From Deinococcus sp. HSC-46F16 (GTDB lineage Bacteria > Deinococcota > Deinococci > Deinococcales > Deinococcaceae), in NCBI RefSeq assembly GCF_024171495.1, contig NZ_JALJZW010000005.1, positions 1 through 64,000 on the forward strand: a stretch of 64,000 bases of DNA, in the 5' to 3' direction. Below are positions 1-13,338 of this stretch, in pieces (the stretch's first letter is position 1; every line of letters starts with the position of its first letter). A model generated the notes under the pieces. That model was not told where the DNA came from and did no database searches. It saw only the letters and a program-made list of their open reading frames with translations. Both the position numbers and the translations under genes were made by a program.

Positions 1-18
1 GATCAAACTCTCCATAAA
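1..18 (-). rRNA. rrs: 16S rRNA gene, 5' end only
   Basis: The reverse complement of the first 18 bases is TTTATGGAGAGTTTGATC, which is the start of bacterial 16S rRNA as found in Deinococcus and contains the classic AGAGTTTGATC primer site. The gene runs leftward out of the window, so only the extreme 5' end is present. The matching promoter at 245-273 faces the same way, which supports the call. The exact mature 5' base is inferred from family knowledge. Confidence 0.9.
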
Positions 19-273
<255 letters not shown>

Positions 274-454
274 CACCCCCCACCCGAGTTCGGGGGATAT
301 CCCAAAACCAGCGGCTGGGCGGGCGTTGCCAGATACGCCACGCCGAGACGGTGGCAGTGGTCCTCTGTCCATACGGAGCCCTCACCTATACTCCCCGGTG
401 GCAATCAGCCCGCGCTCCCGCTCAACGGGAAAGCTGCGGAAGGGAGGCACGCCC
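274..454 (+). promoter_or_regulatory. prfB upstream region
   Basis: This is the gene-free gap between the divergent rrn promoter and prfB. It contains a 10-bp palindrome GGGATATCCC (294-303) and a possible -10 TATACT (387-392) without a convincing -35. A good ribosome binding site, GGGAGG, lies at 442-447, seven bases before the prfB ATG. Confidence 0.4.
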
Positions 455-1550
<1,096 letters not shown>

Positions 1551-1655
1551 AGAGGGCGACGCCCGAAGATTTCGACAGATTGCGGTGACAGGGCCGCTTT
1601 AGACTGGGGACACTGTAGGGGAACTTACGGGGTCCCCTTCACGTTGCCCCCTGCC

Positions 1656-2636
1656 ATGACCCCAGAGCGTCCCTCCCCCTCCTCCGACCGAACCCCTCCG
1701 GGCTACCGCCTCCTGCAAGTGCTGGGGCGGGGGCAGACCTCGCTCGTGCACCTCGCGCGGGACCCGCAGGGCCGCGAGGTGGCGCTCAAGGTGCCGCTGG
1801 AGGGCACGCTGCGCCAGCAGGAGGCGGCCGAACGCTTTGCCAACGAGGTGCGGCTGACCCTGCAATTCCGGCACCCCCACGTGATTCGTGGGTACGCGGG
1901 CAGCCCGTTCGGGGCGCGGGCCTACCTGGCCCTGCGGCATTACCCGGAGGGCACGCTGGCCGACGCACTGGCCGGGCACGCGCGGGCGATGCGGCCGGTT
2001 CAGGCGCCGCTGCGCCTCCTCGCCGACCTCGCCTCGGGGCTGGCCTACCTGCACGCTCTGGGAGTGGTGCATCAGGACGTGAAGCCGCAGAACGTCTATC
2101 TCGACGGGGGGCGGGCCGCGCTGGGGGACCTGGGGAGTGCGTACTACACGGCGCAAGGCGGGTGCGCCAGCGGCAGCCCCTTCTATATGGCGCCCGAGAT
2201 CTACCGGGGCGATCCCAGCAGTCCGGCGAGCGACGTGTACAGCCTGGGTGTCCTTGCCCACGAGCTGCTGACCGGAACGCGGCCCTTTCAAGGCGACACC
2301 TATGAGGACCTGATGGCCGCGCACCTCAACCGCTTCGCACCTCCCCTCTCGGCCCACTGCCCGGAGTTGCCCCGGCCCGTTGCCCGACTGTTTGAACTCT
2401 CTCTCGCCAAGCGGTCTGGCGACCGGCCCACGGCGGAGGCCCTGCGCCGCGCCCTGCTGACGGCTCTGGGGGAGGATACCGAGGAACCCGATCCACCTGC
2501 GCTCCCTGCGACCGAAGCCCCTGCCCCACGTCCCATCGGACGGCACGTGCCGATCGAGCCCCTCACACCTCCCACGCCGGAGACGGCCGCGGCCGGGAGC
2601 GGGAGCCGCTGGAATCCCTTCAGGCGCCGGAAGTAA
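1656..2636 (+). CDS. serine/threonine protein kinase (Hanks type)
   Basis: This is a cytoplasmic eukaryotic-like protein kinase of about 326 residues. Visible motifs are a glycine loop (LGRGQTSLVHLA), the ATP lysine in VALKV, the catalytic loop HQDVKPQN, a metal motif DLG in place of DFG, and APE in YMAPEIYRG. The tail is proline-rich, ends in a basic stretch (RRRK) and has no membrane helix or sensor domain. HQD in place of HRD makes it a non-RD kinase, which usually needs no activation-loop phosphorylation. ATG 1656 is chosen over TTG 1644. A TAGACT hexamer (1600-1605) could be part of its promoter, but no -35 is evident. Substrates are unknown. Confidence 0.88.
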   Translation: MTPERPSPSSDRTPPGYRLLQVLGRGQTSLVHLARDPQGREVALKVPLEGTLRQQEAAERFANEVRLTLQFRHPHVIRGYAGSPFGARAYLALRHYPEGTLADALAGHARAMRPVQAPLRLLADLASGLAYLHALGVVHQDVKPQNVYLDGGRAALGDLGSAYYTAQGGCASGSPFYMAPEIYRGDPSSPASDVYSLGVLAHELLTGTRPFQGDTYEDLMAAHLNRFAPPLSAHCPELPRPVARLFELSLAKRSGDRPTAEALRRALLTALGEDTEEPDPPALPATEAPAPRPIGRHVPIEPLTPPTPETAAAGSGSRWNPFRRRK

Positions 2637-2651
2637 GGACGGCGAAACGGT

Positions 2652-3158
2652 TCAGGCAGGGTGAGCCAGCGCCTTGACCATCTGCCGAATCGCCCCGAGG
2701 TGGTAGGCCACATGGGCGATGGCGCCCGCCAGTCCCCCGGTCGCGTCCCCGGACACCGGGAGGTCCGCCTGCGTGCGGGCGAAGACCACCAACTCGTCAT
2801 AGGCCTGCCGCACCCGGGCCTGAAGGCCGACCCACTCCTGGGTGCTGACCTCGGCAGGATGAAAGCTCCCCTTCCAGTCGAAAGGTCCCCGGTCCCCGTC
2901 GCGTTCCCAGCGCACGACGACCTCCATATGCAGGGCCGTATGCCGCGCCTGCCCCGCGACCGACGTGCCGTTCACGTCCCGGCTGGCCTCCCCCGCACCG
3001 AGGCGGGCCAGGGTCGCCAGCAGGCCGTGGTTGCCCCCACCGTCCGCCGCCGTGCCGTCCAGAAAAGCCGTGCTCTGCCCCGGCTCACCGCCCTCGACCG
3101 CTTCCCGCAGGATGCCGAGCAGGCCGTCCATCCAGTGTTGTGCTTGATCGTCGCTCAT
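2652..3158 (-). CDS. DinB-like four-helix protein
   Basis: The predicted protein of about 168 residues has the DinB/YfiT layout of a helical bundle with metal-ligand-type histidines in TALHMEV and, near the C-terminus, AYHLGAIRQM. Deinococcus carries many paralogs of this family. Members are often thiol-dependent transferases or have no known role. The reading frame stays open well upstream, but the ATG at 3158 begins the conserved part. It converges on the kinase gene with a 15-bp gap. Confidence 0.8.
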   Translation of the reverse strand: MSDDQAQHWMDGLLGILREAVEGGEPGQSTAFLDGTAADGGGNHGLLATLARLGAGEASRDVNGTSVAGQARHTALHMEVVVRWERDGDRGPFDWKGSFHPAEVSTQEWVGLQARVRQAYDELVVFARTQADLPVSGDATGGLAGAIAHVAYHLGAIRQMVKALAHPA

Positions 3159-3205
3159 ACCCCAGCCTACGGGATGGCCCCGGCGAGGGCCTGCGCCGGG
3201 TGGCT

Positions 3206-3235
3206 CTGGCAGCCCGCCGGACACTCTGCTACAGT
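3206..3235 (+). promoter_or_regulatory. possible rpsF promoter
   Basis: CTGGCA (3206-3211) and TACAGT (3230-3235) are separated by 18 bp upstream of rpsF. Both are imperfect matches, four of six for the -35, so this is a tentative promoter. Confidence 0.4.
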
Positions 3236-3297
3236 AGCCAGTTGCGCCGCCCGGCGAGGCTGGACCCTGCCATGCGCGGCGGAAAGCGAGGTGAACC

Positions 3298-3606
<309 letters not shown>

Positions 3607-3623
3607 TTACGTTCTTGACGTAA
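3607..3623 (+). promoter_or_regulatory. RDRM-like DdrO operator over ssb promoter
   Basis: TTACGTTCTTGACGTAA is a 17-bp inverted repeat (6-bp arms, 5-bp centre). It fits the Deinococcus radiation/desiccation response motif, which has the form TTAyGt-n5-aCrTAA and is bound by the repressor DdrO until IrrE cleaves DdrO. It starts at the base after the rpsF stop and covers the ssb -35. Confidence 0.8.
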
Positions 3624-3644
3624 TGGGGCCGGAGTTGCTATGCT
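3615..3644 (+). promoter_or_regulatory. ssb promoter
   Basis: A -35 TTGACG (3615-3620) and a -10 TATGCT (3639-3644) are separated by 18 bp. The -35 is embedded in the RDRM, so repressor binding would block RNA polymerase. Confidence 0.75.
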
Positions 3645-3714
3645 CCGGTCAACCCGCAAGGGCCAATTCCGCCAGCCAGCCAGAAGTTCAAGTTTTTCGC
3701 CAGCAAGTAAGGAG

Positions 3715-4637
<923 letters not shown>

Positions 4638-4653
4638 GCATGCTGGCGCGTAC

Positions 4654-4718
4654 GTCTAAGGGTCGAAAGGTCCAAGCGTCCAAAAAATCAGGAATCTGGC
4701 CTTCTTAGACTCTTAGAC
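4654..4718. repeat. octamer tandem repeats, direct then inverted
   Basis: Between ssb and rpsR four octamers run head to tail: GTCTAAGG, GTCGAAAG, GTCCAAGC and GTCCAAAA (4654-4685). After 17 bases two identical TCTTAGAC octamers follow (4703-4718), the same unit inverted. The first unit can pair with either inverted copy, giving alternative hairpins in the mRNA. It looks like a decaying simple-sequence repeat. Whether it controls rpsR is unknown. Confidence 0.7.
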
Positions 4719-4758
4719 CACGGCAAAGCGCCCCAGAACGCAGTTTTAGAGGACCCCC

Positions 4759-5034
<276 letters not shown>

Positions 5035-5047
5035 GGAGACTGGGACC

Positions 5048-5488
<441 letters not shown>

Positions 5489-5509
5489 GCGCGAAACCCT
5501 TGCCCCAGG

Positions 5510-5533
5510 CCCCAGCTCCGGCTGGGGTTTTTT
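5510..5533 (+). terminator. intrinsic terminator after rplI
   Basis: A perfect 7-bp stem CCCCAGC/GCTGGGG with loop TCCG is followed by six T residues. It closes the ribosomal protein operon. Confidence 0.88.
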
Positions 5534-5649
5534 GTTGGCCTGGTGCGGGTGCCAGGAGGGCGTTCCCCAGGACGTAACGCCTGCGCCCCCTTCATCCGGG
5601 CTTAAAGTGAAGGCACCCACAACCCGAGCCTTTCCCCGGAGGTGCCCCC

Positions 5650-7206
5650 ATGAAGACGCCCCTGACCCCCCTGGACCTCGTTCGGCGCGGCCTGAAGACG
5701 TACCCGCAGGAGATCGCGGTGACCCAGCCGGATGGCCCCAGCTTTACCTACCGCGAGTGGGGCAAGCGCATCTACCGCCTCGCGCGGGCGGTGGCGGGGG
5801 CGGTGCCGCCCAGGGCACGGGTCGCGGTCCTCTCGCCCAACACGCACGAGGGCCTGCTGACCTATGCGGGCGTGCCGTGGGCGGGCCGCGTGCTCGTGCC
5901 ACTCAACACCCGGCTGGTGCCGGAGGAGTACGCCTTTCAACTGCGGCACGCGCGGGTCTCGCTGGTCCTCGCCGACGTGACGCTGGCCCCCAAGGTGGAG
6001 GACACCTGCCGCGAACTGGGCATTCCGCTCTGGACGCTGGGCCGGGGCAGCGACTTCAGCGAGCGGCTGGCGGCGCAGGACGCCTCGCCCCTCCCCTACG
6101 CGCTCGAGGACGAGGACGAGATCTTGACGATCAACTACACCTCCGGCACGACGAGCAGCCCCAAAGGCGTGATGTTGACCCACCGCAACTCCATGCTGAA
6201 CGCGATGGGCGTGCTGTACTCGCTGCACTTCGACTCCGACAGCGTGTACCTCCACACCCTGCCCGACTTTCACGCCAACGGCTGGGGCGGTGTGTGGGCG
6301 CCTTTCGGGGTGGGAGCCACCCACGTGACCCTTCCGGCGGTGCGCGGAGACGCCATCCACGACGCGGTGCACACCTACGGGGTGACGCACCTCGCCGCGG
6401 CCCCCACGGTGCTGAGCCTGATCACCGACCCGGCGACCGCCCGGCCCACCCCCCGCCCGGTCCGCGTGGCGACGGCGGGCAGTCCGCCCCACGCCCGCAC
6501 GATCGCGGACATGAGCGCCCTGGGGTTCGAGGTCTTGCAGGTCTATGGCCTGACCGAGACCAGCCCGCTGATCACGGTGGCCGAACTGTCCGGATCGCAG
6601 CGGGCGCTGCCCGTCCCCGACCGCGCCGCCCTGACCGCCCGGCAGGGGTTCGAGATGCTCCTCGCCGGGGAGGTCGAGGTGATGACTCCCGAGCTGACCC
6701 CGGTGCCGGCCGACGGCGACACGCTGGGCGAGATCATGGTGCGCGGCAATCTGGTGATGGCCGGGTACCTCGACAACCCGGAGGCCACCGAGAAAGCCTT
6801 TGGGGGCGGCTGGTTCCACACCGGGGACGTGGCGGTGCGGCACCCCGACGGGCGAATCGAGATCCGCGACCGCAACAAGGACGTGATCATCTCGGGCGGC
6901 GAGAACATCAGCTCGGTGGAGGTCGAGGGCGTGCTCTACGCCCACCCCGCCGTGCGCGAGGCAGTGGTGGTGGCCCACCCGGACCCCAAATGGGGCGAAG
7001 TCCCTTGTGCCTTCATCGCCCTGCACGAGGGCGCCGCCGTCACCCCGGAGGAACTCACCGCGCACGTCCGCGAGCACCTCGCCGGGTACAAGGTGCCCAG
7101 GCACTACCAGTTCCGCGACGACCTGCCCAAAACAGCCAGCGGCAAGTTCCAGAAGTTCCTGCTGCGCAAGGAGCTGTGGGCGGGGCAGGACCGCGCGGTG
7201 AACTGA
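5650..7206 (+). CDS. AMP-forming acyl-CoA synthetase
   Basis: This 518-residue enzyme belongs to the adenylate-forming family and probably activates a medium- or long-chain fatty acid to its CoA ester. The phosphate-binding motif YTSGTTSSPKG lies near residue 165. YGLTETSP (about residue 298), GWFHTGDVA and RNKDVIISGGENISS follow in order, and the adenylation lysine sits in PKTASGKFQK near the C-terminus. A GGAGGTG ribosome binding site precedes ATG 5650. It stands alone between two terminators. Chain-length preference cannot be read from the sequence; other acids are possible substrates. It would feed the beta-oxidation genes found elsewhere in the window. Confidence 0.88.
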   Translation: MKTPLTPLDLVRRGLKTYPQEIAVTQPDGPSFTYREWGKRIYRLARAVAGAVPPRARVAVLSPNTHEGLLTYAGVPWAGRVLVPLNTRLVPEEYAFQLRHARVSLVLADVTLAPKVEDTCRELGIPLWTLGRGSDFSERLAAQDASPLPYALEDEDEILTINYTSGTTSSPKGVMLTHRNSMLNAMGVLYSLHFDSDSVYLHTLPDFHANGWGGVWAPFGVGATHVTLPAVRGDAIHDAVHTYGVTHLAAAPTVLSLITDPATARPTPRPVRVATAGSPPHARTIADMSALGFEVLQVYGLTETSPLITVAELSGSQRALPVPDRAALTARQGFEMLLAGEVEVMTPELTPVPADGDTLGEIMVRGNLVMAGYLDNPEATEKAFGGGWFHTGDVAVRHPDGRIEIRDRNKDVIISGGENISSVEVEGVLYAHPAVREAVVVAHPDPKWGEVPCAFIALHEGAAVTPEELTAHVREHLAGYKVPRHYQFRDDLPKTASGKFQKFLLRKELWAGQDRAVN

Positions 7207-7418
7207 CGCTCCGGCGGGGTCCCCTGGTCCCTGTCCGGTCTGGGGGTGCCCACGCTCTTCTCTCGGCGCTGGGAGGCTTTTCCCGTGAGGGCAGGAACCG
7301 GGCGTTAGACTGCCGGGGTGGGGGCCGGACGGCCCCTCACGCTTCACGGTTTCGGGGCGCCCCCGGCCAGTTGGGACCGGGCGCCTCTGGTTAACATCAG
7401 CACGACAAAGGAGCCACC

Positions 7419-9107
<1,689 letters not shown>

Positions 9108-9123
9108 GGCGGCCGAACGGCGA

Positions 9124-9152
9124 AGCCCTCTCCCCAAGGAGGGGGCTTTTTT
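9124..9152 (+). terminator. intrinsic terminator after rny
   Basis: A 10-bp stem (9124-9133 with 9138-9147, one G-T pair, loop CCAA) is followed by a run of six T residues. Confidence 0.87.
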
Positions 9153-9188
9153 GATGGGCTGAACGGTCCCTCATCCGGCCTGCGGGCC

Positions 9189-9217
9189 TTGACGCATACC
9201 GCATACCGCGCTATCTT
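9189..9217 (+). promoter_or_regulatory. strong promoter upstream of sulfurtransferase gene
   Basis: TTGACG (9189-9194) and TATCTT (9212-9217) are spaced by exactly 17 bp; the -10 is identical to that of the rrn promoter. The spacer holds a GCATACC direct repeat. The start site would be about 9224, only a few bases before a terminator-like hairpin. Confidence 0.75.
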
Positions 9218-9227
9218 GTTTTTATCA

Positions 9228-9252
9228 CCGCCCGAGAAGGCGGCTTTTTTTA
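9228..9252 (+). terminator. short terminator or attenuator just after a promoter
   Basis: CCGCC/GGCGG (9228-9232 with 9239-9243, loop CGAGAA) is followed by C and then a T run (9245-9251). It sits a few bases after the expected start of transcription and 30 bases before the next gene, so it may act as an attenuator of that gene. Confidence 0.65.
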
Positions 9253-9282
9253 TTGCGCCCGTGCCCGGTGTAACCTGCGGCC

Positions 9283-10140
9283 ATGACCGCTTCACCACTG
9301 AAAACCGCCGAGTGGCTGATTGAGCATCTGGGCAAACCCCGCGTGCGCGTCCTCGACTGCCGCTATGCCCTGACCGATCCCCTGGTCGGGCGCATCGCCT
9401 ATCTGGAAGGCCACGTGCCCAGCGCGATCTACGCCGATCTGGAGACGGACCTCAGCGGCCCGGTGCGCCCGGACGGGGCGGGGGGACGGCACCCGCTGCC
9501 GGAGCCGGGGGCGCTGGCGGCGTGGCTGGGCAGCGTCGGCATCGGCAACGACAGCGTGGTCGTGGCCTACGACGATCCGGGCACCGGGCAGGGCTTCTAC
9601 GCGACCCGCGCGTGGTGGCTGCTGCGCTGGCTGGGGCACCGCGAGGTCTACGTGCTGGACGGCGGCTGGCCCGCCTACCTCGCGGCGGGGGGTGAAGCCA
9701 GCACGGCGGACCCGGACCACGCGCCCACCACCTTTACGCCGGACGTGCAGCCCGACATGGTCGCCACCGCCGAGGACGTGGCGAACCGGGAGCCGGGCAC
9801 CCTCTTGATCGACGCCCGCGCTCCCGCCCGCTACCGGGGTGAGGTCGAGCCGCTGGACCGCAAGGCGGGGCATATCCCCGGTGCCGTGAACTGCGAGTGG
9901 GCCGGGGCGCTGGACGAGCGTGGGCACTGGCGGGACGGGGCGGCGCAGGCGGGACGGCTGGGCGCGGGCGCCGCTCCCACCGTCACCTACTGCGGCAGCG
10001 GCGTGAGCGCCACCCCCAACCTGCTCGCGCGGGAGCTGGCGGGCGTGCCGCTGGGACCGGACAACCGACTTTACGCGGGGTCGTGGAGCGACTGGGTCAG
10101 CGACGACGCGCGGCCGGTGGCGACGGGCGAGGAGGGCTGA
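9283..10140 (+). CDS. sseA: thiosulfate/3-mercaptopyruvate sulfurtransferase
   Basis: This enzyme moves sulfur from thiosulfate or 3-mercaptopyruvate to an acceptor such as cyanide or a thiol. The 285-residue protein has two rhodanese domains. The first is catalytically silent and the second carries the active cysteine in [10 protein letters not shown] (about residue 237). Its N-terminal segment ([10 protein letters not shown]) and [18 protein letters not shown] match the family. The loop CGSGVSA resembles mercaptopyruvate sulfurtransferases more than plain rhodaneses, but the substrate is not proven. The spaced promoter and attenuator-like hairpin upstream suggest its expression is tuned. 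Confidence 0.87.
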   Translation: MTASPLKTAEWLIEHLGKPRVRVLDCRYALTDPLVGRIAYLEGHVPSAIYADLETDLSGPVRPDGAGGRHPLPEPGALAAWLGSVGIGNDSVVVAYDDPGTGQGFYATRAWWLLRWLGHREVYVLDGGWPAYLAAGGEASTADPDHAPTTFTPDVQPDMVATAEDVANREPGTLLIDARAPARYRGEVEPLDRKAGHIPGAVNCEWAGALDERGHWRDGAAQAGRLGAGAAPTVTYCGSGVSATPNLLARELAGVPLGPDNRLYAGSWSDWVSDDARPVATGEEG

Positions 10141-10150
10141 ACCAACAGTT

Positions 10151-10648
10151 TTACTGCGTTCCCCCGTATCCTCCCGAGCAGGCCGCGCCGCGTTCGGGGG
10201 CGGTCGCGCCCTGTTCGTATTTGTCGAGGAAAGGCTTCAGCCGTTCGTCGCTGGCGCTGTCCACCGCGAGCTGGGCATTCCAGGCGCTCATGACGATGGG
10301 GCTGGAGAGGCCGGTGTGCGGGCTGAGCAGGGTGTAGGGCCGCCCGTCGACCAGTTCCTTCAGGGCCGCCACATCCGACGCGGGGAGGTCGGGGCGGTAG
10401 GTGATCCACACCGCGCCGTGTTCGAGGCTGTGGACGGCGTACTCGTTGTAGAGGGGCTGGTCGTAGACGCCGCAGTTCTGCCACATGGCGTTGTGGGCGC
10501 CGCCCACCGGGGGCGTCTCGGCATAGACCAGCGAGCCGGTGCGGTGGTCGCCGCCCTTGTAGTCGAAGGTCTGGACGCCTTCCAGGGAACCGCCCGAGCA
10601 GGCGGCGAGCAGGAGGGGCAGGGCGAGGGGAATCAGGAGACGCTTCAC
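10151..10648 (-). CDS. DUF3105 lipoprotein
   Basis: A small secreted lipoprotein of about 165 residues. It begins with a basic signal peptide ending in the lipobox LLAAC (Cys at about residue 15). The mature part carries the DUF3105 pattern, with [17 protein letters not shown] and [16 protein letters not shown], where conserved His and Cys residues suggest metal or redox function. GTG at 10648 is the likely start because it places the signal sequence at the N-terminus. It converges on the sulfurtransferase gene. The function of the family is unknown. Confidence 0.82.
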   Translation of the reverse strand: MKRLLIPLALPLLLAACSGGSLEGVQTFDYKGGDHRTGSLVYAETPPVGGAHNAMWQNCGVYDQPLYNEYAVHSLEHGAVWITYRPDLPASDVAALKELVDGRPYTLLSPHTGLSSPIVMSAWNAQLAVDSASDERLKPFLDKYEQGATAPERGAACSGGYGGTQ

Positions 10649-10720
10649 CCCCCCAGGGTAGCGGGCGAGGGTGAAGGCTTGTGTACCCTGTTCCCCACCC
10701 CACCCGTGGCAGGCTGGAGC

Positions 10721-11317
10721 ATGGCTCCGCCCCCTGCTGCCCCTGGCCCGCCGCCGCGCCTCGCCGGGCTGACGCAGCCCATCGTCTTTCTGGATACCGA
10801 GACGGGCGGGCGCGACCCCCGGCGTCACCCCCTGCTGACCGTCGGGCTGGTCACCCTGACCCCGGCGGGCGAGGTGACCCGGCCCCTGCACCTGCGGGTG
10901 CGTCACGACACCTACGATGTGGAGGAGGAGGCGATGGCCGTCAACGGCATCGACCTCACGGCCCACCACGCCCAGGCCCAGCCTCCGGAAGCCGTCGCCG
11001 ACGCCATCCGCGCTTACGCCGCCAAGGAAGGACGGGTCATGCTGGGGGGGCACAATTTCGGCTTTGACCTGGGCTTCCTGCGCCCGCTGCTGCCCGACCT
11101 GGGCAGCGTGTTTCGGCGCGGGCAGGTGGACACCAAGGTCACAGCGCAGTTCCTGATTCATGCCGGGCTGCTGCCGCGCAAGGTGGGCACCGCGCTCGAC
11201 GACCTCGCGGCGCACTTCGGCATCACCTACCAGGCCCACGACGCGCTCGAAGACGCCCGCGCCACCGCCGAGGTCTACGCGGCCTGCCTGCGGCGGGTGC
11301 GGTCCCCCCAGGGCTAG
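10721..11317 (+). CDS. DEDDh 3'-5' exonuclease (DnaQ/RNase T-like)
   Basis: The protein of about 198 residues has the DEDDh exonuclease signature: FLDTETGG near residue 25 (Exo I), NFGFDLGF near residue 113 (Exo II) and HDALEDA near residue 174 (Exo III, with the general-base His). It may be a stand-alone proofreading, DNA-repair or RNA-trimming exonuclease. It is short and lacks extra domains, so it is not a classical DNA polymerase III epsilon with a clamp-binding tail. ATG 10721 is chosen because it opens just before the conserved domain. Its stop codon directly abuts the stop of the convergent beta-CASP gene. Confidence 0.82.
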   Translation: MAPPPAAPGPPPRLAGLTQPIVFLDTETGGRDPRRHPLLTVGLVTLTPAGEVTRPLHLRVRHDTYDVEEEAMAVNGIDLTAHHAQAQPPEAVADAIRAYAAKEGRVMLGGHNFGFDLGFLRPLLPDLGSVFRRGQVDTKVTAQFLIHAGLLPRKVGTALDDLAAHFGITYQAHDALEDARATAEVYAACLRRVRSPQG

Positions 11318-12769
11318 TTACTCCTCGGGCCGCCGCACCACCCCGTCCGCCTGGGGCATGCCCGGCGGGCGACCTGCTGGGAAGGTGGTCGTCAGCAGGT
11401 CCACCCGCTCGCGGTCCGGCACCAGGTTGGCGCTCAGACCACGGGCCTCCAGCACGGGCAAGAAGGCCTCCATCACCTCCGGCTCGCCGTGCACCAGCCA
11501 CACGCGGGGCTGCCCCGCTGACTCCAAGAAGGCGAGAAGGTCGTCCTGATCGGCGTGGGCGGAAAAGCCGCCGATGGTGTGAATCTGGGCGCGGACGGCG
11601 ATCTCCTCGCCCATGACTCGTACGGTGTCCGCGCCCGCGACGAGGCGCCCGCCCAGGCTGGACGGCGACTGGTAGCTCACGATGATCAGGCTGGTGGACG
11701 GCTTCCAGAGGTGGTGCTTGAGGTGGTGCTGAATGCGCCCCCCGGTCATCATGCCGTTTCCGGCCAGAATGATTGCCGGGCCGTCGTAGCGGTTCAGCCG
11801 CCGGGATTCCTCGCCGGTCAGGACCGTGTGGAGGGTCGAGGGGCGAAAGGGGTCCTCGCCGCGCTGCAACGCGTCCCGCACGGGCGGGATCAGCTCGTCC
11901 CCGAACTCGAAATAGGCGTGGGTGGCCCGCGCCGCCATCGGGGAGTCGAGGAAGACCGGGATGCGCGGCACCTCGCCCGCGTCCATCAGGTTCTTGAGCT
12001 CGGCGAGAATGAACTGGGTGCGCTCAATGGCAAAAGAGGGAATCAGGATCTTGCCCCCGGCCCGCACGCTCTGGCGCAGGGTGTCGCGCAACTCGGCCAG
12101 CGTCTCCGGCAGCGAGCGGTGCCGGTGGTCGGCGTAGGTGGACTCGATGACCACCGCGTCGGCCTCGGGTGGCGGGGCGAAATCGAGTTGCAGCCCGCTC
12201 TCGCGGTTGCCGAGGTCGCCCGAGAGAATCACCCGCGCGTCGCCGTCTTCGAGCAGCAGGTACGCGCTGCCCAGGATGTGCCCCGCCCGCCCCGGCGTGA
12301 CCCGCAAGCGGCCGACCTTGAGCGTCTCCCCGAACTGGAAAGCGGGCCGCAGGAGGGCGAGGGTGCGGTGCACGTCTTCCTCGTCGTAGAGGGGTTCGGG
12401 CACCTCGTCCTCACGGCCCGTGCGGCGGGCACGGCGCAGGTCCTGGCGGTAGCCCTCGACCTGCAGGCGGGCGGAGTCCAGCAGCACCGTCTCGGCCAGA
12501 GCCGCCGTCGGGGGCGTGCAGTACACCGGCCCCCGGAAGCCTTGCCGGACCAAGAGCGGCAGCCGCCCGATATGGTCGAGGTGCGCGTGGGTGAGCAGCA
12601 CGGCCTGAAGGTCGGCGGGGTCGAAGGGGAAGGGCTCGCGGTTGCGGGCCTCCAGCTCATCGCCACCCTGAAACATGCCGCAGTCCACGAGGACCGGGCC
12701 GCCGGGCGCGTCCAGCAGATGGGCACTTCCGGTGACGGTGAGGGCCGCGCCCAGACTTTGCAGGTGCAT
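11318..12769 (-). CDS. MBL-fold/beta-CASP ribonuclease
   Basis: This 483-residue protein is a zinc-dependent nuclease of the CPSF-like beta-CASP group, similar in layout to Thermus TTHA0252. The metal motif THAHLDH lies near residue 60. [11 protein letters not shown] loop, SGDLGN and the beta-CASP insertion ([29 protein letters not shown]) follow. Near the C-terminus are FSAHAD and VHGEPE, the typical RNA-metabolising motifs. It probably degrades or processes RNA, alongside RNase Y encoded nearby. The gene is divergent from usp. Confidence 0.87.
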   Translation of the reverse strand: MHLQSLGAALTVTGSAHLLDAPGGPVLVDCGMFQGGDELEARNREPFPFDPADLQAVLLTHAHLDHIGRLPLLVRQGFRGPVYCTPPTAALAETVLLDSARLQVEGYRQDLRRARRTGREDEVPEPLYDEEDVHRTLALLRPAFQFGETLKVGRLRVTPGRAGHILGSAYLLLEDGDARVILSGDLGNRESGLQLDFAPPPEADAVVIESTYADHRHRSLPETLAELRDTLRQSVRAGGKILIPSFAIERTQFILAELKNLMDAGEVPRIPVFLDSPMAARATHAYFEFGDELIPPVRDALQRGEDPFRPSTLHTVLTGEESRRLNRYDGPAIILAGNGMMTGGRIQHHLKHHLWKPSTSLIIVSYQSPSSLGGRLVAGADTVRVMGEEIAVRAQIHTIGGFSAHADQDDLLAFLESAGQPRVWLVHGEPEVMEAFLPVLEARGLSANLVPDRERVDLLTTTFPAGRPPGMPQADGVVRRPEE

Positions 12770-12858
12770 GGGGCAGTCTGCCCCTGTGGGGAACGACGGA
12801 CCTTTACCCCGCCTTCAGAAAGTGGGCGCGTGCCGGGGGGTGGGTGTAGCGTCGGCCC

Positions 12859-13338
12859 ATGACCGACCCTGTTTTCTCGCCCGGCGGCATGGGAAGCCAG
12901 CCCTTCTCACGGGTGCTTGTCGGCACCGACTTCTCGGCGGCAGCCGACCACGCCCTCGCGGTGGCCCGGCTGCGCTTCCCGGACGCCCTGCGGCGGCTGG
13001 TGCACGTGACCGACGCCCGCGTGACCGCCACCCCCGACCTGATGGGCGGCGTGACCCCGGCGGCGCTCGACCCCACGCTGCTCCACACCCTGGAGAGCGC
13101 GGACGGCGAGCGCCTGAAGACCCTCTCTGCCTCCGACGAGGAGGCCGAACTGCTCGTGGGCGACCCGGTGACGGGCATTCTCGACGCCGCCGAGCGCTGG
13201 GGGGCCGATCTGATCGTGGTGGGGACGCACTCGAAGGGAGCGCTGGAACATTTCTTCGTGGGCAGCAGCGCCGAGAAGCTGATCAGCCGCAGCCCGGTCC
13301 CGGTGCTGACCGTGTGCCTGCCGGGAGAGGGGCGGTGA
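12859..13338 (+). CDS. universal stress protein (UspA family)
   Basis: This is a cytoplasmic stress protein of 159 residues with one Usp domain. It starts with the VLVGTDFS strand-loop near residue 19 and ends with the ATP-binding motif VVGTHSKG followed by FVGSSAEKL. This glycine pattern is seen in ATP-binding Usp proteins. Its stop overlaps the lactate dehydrogenase start by four bases (GTGA), so the two are translationally coupled. It may act under stress or oxygen limitation together with fermentative metabolism; this link is inferred from context. Confidence 0.88.
   Translation: MTDPVFSPGGMGSQPFSRVLVGTDFSAAADHALAVARLRFPDALRRLVHVTDARVTATPDLMGGVTPAALDPTLLHTLESADGERLKTLSASDEEAELLVGDPVTGILDAAERWGADLIVVGTHSKGALEHFFVGSSAEKLISRSPVPVLTVCLPGEGR

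Noticed and set aside
1600..1605. TAGACT as a promoter motif (also 7306-7311 and 19274-19279)
   Set aside because: The hexamer recurs upstream of several genes but none has a recognisable -35 at 16-18 bp, so no promoter is claimed.
5602..7347. Long antisense open frame opposite the acyl-CoA synthetase
   Set aside because: Low-complexity, His/Gly/Arg-rich translation typical of antisense frames of GC-rich genes; the plus-strand gene has all family motifs.
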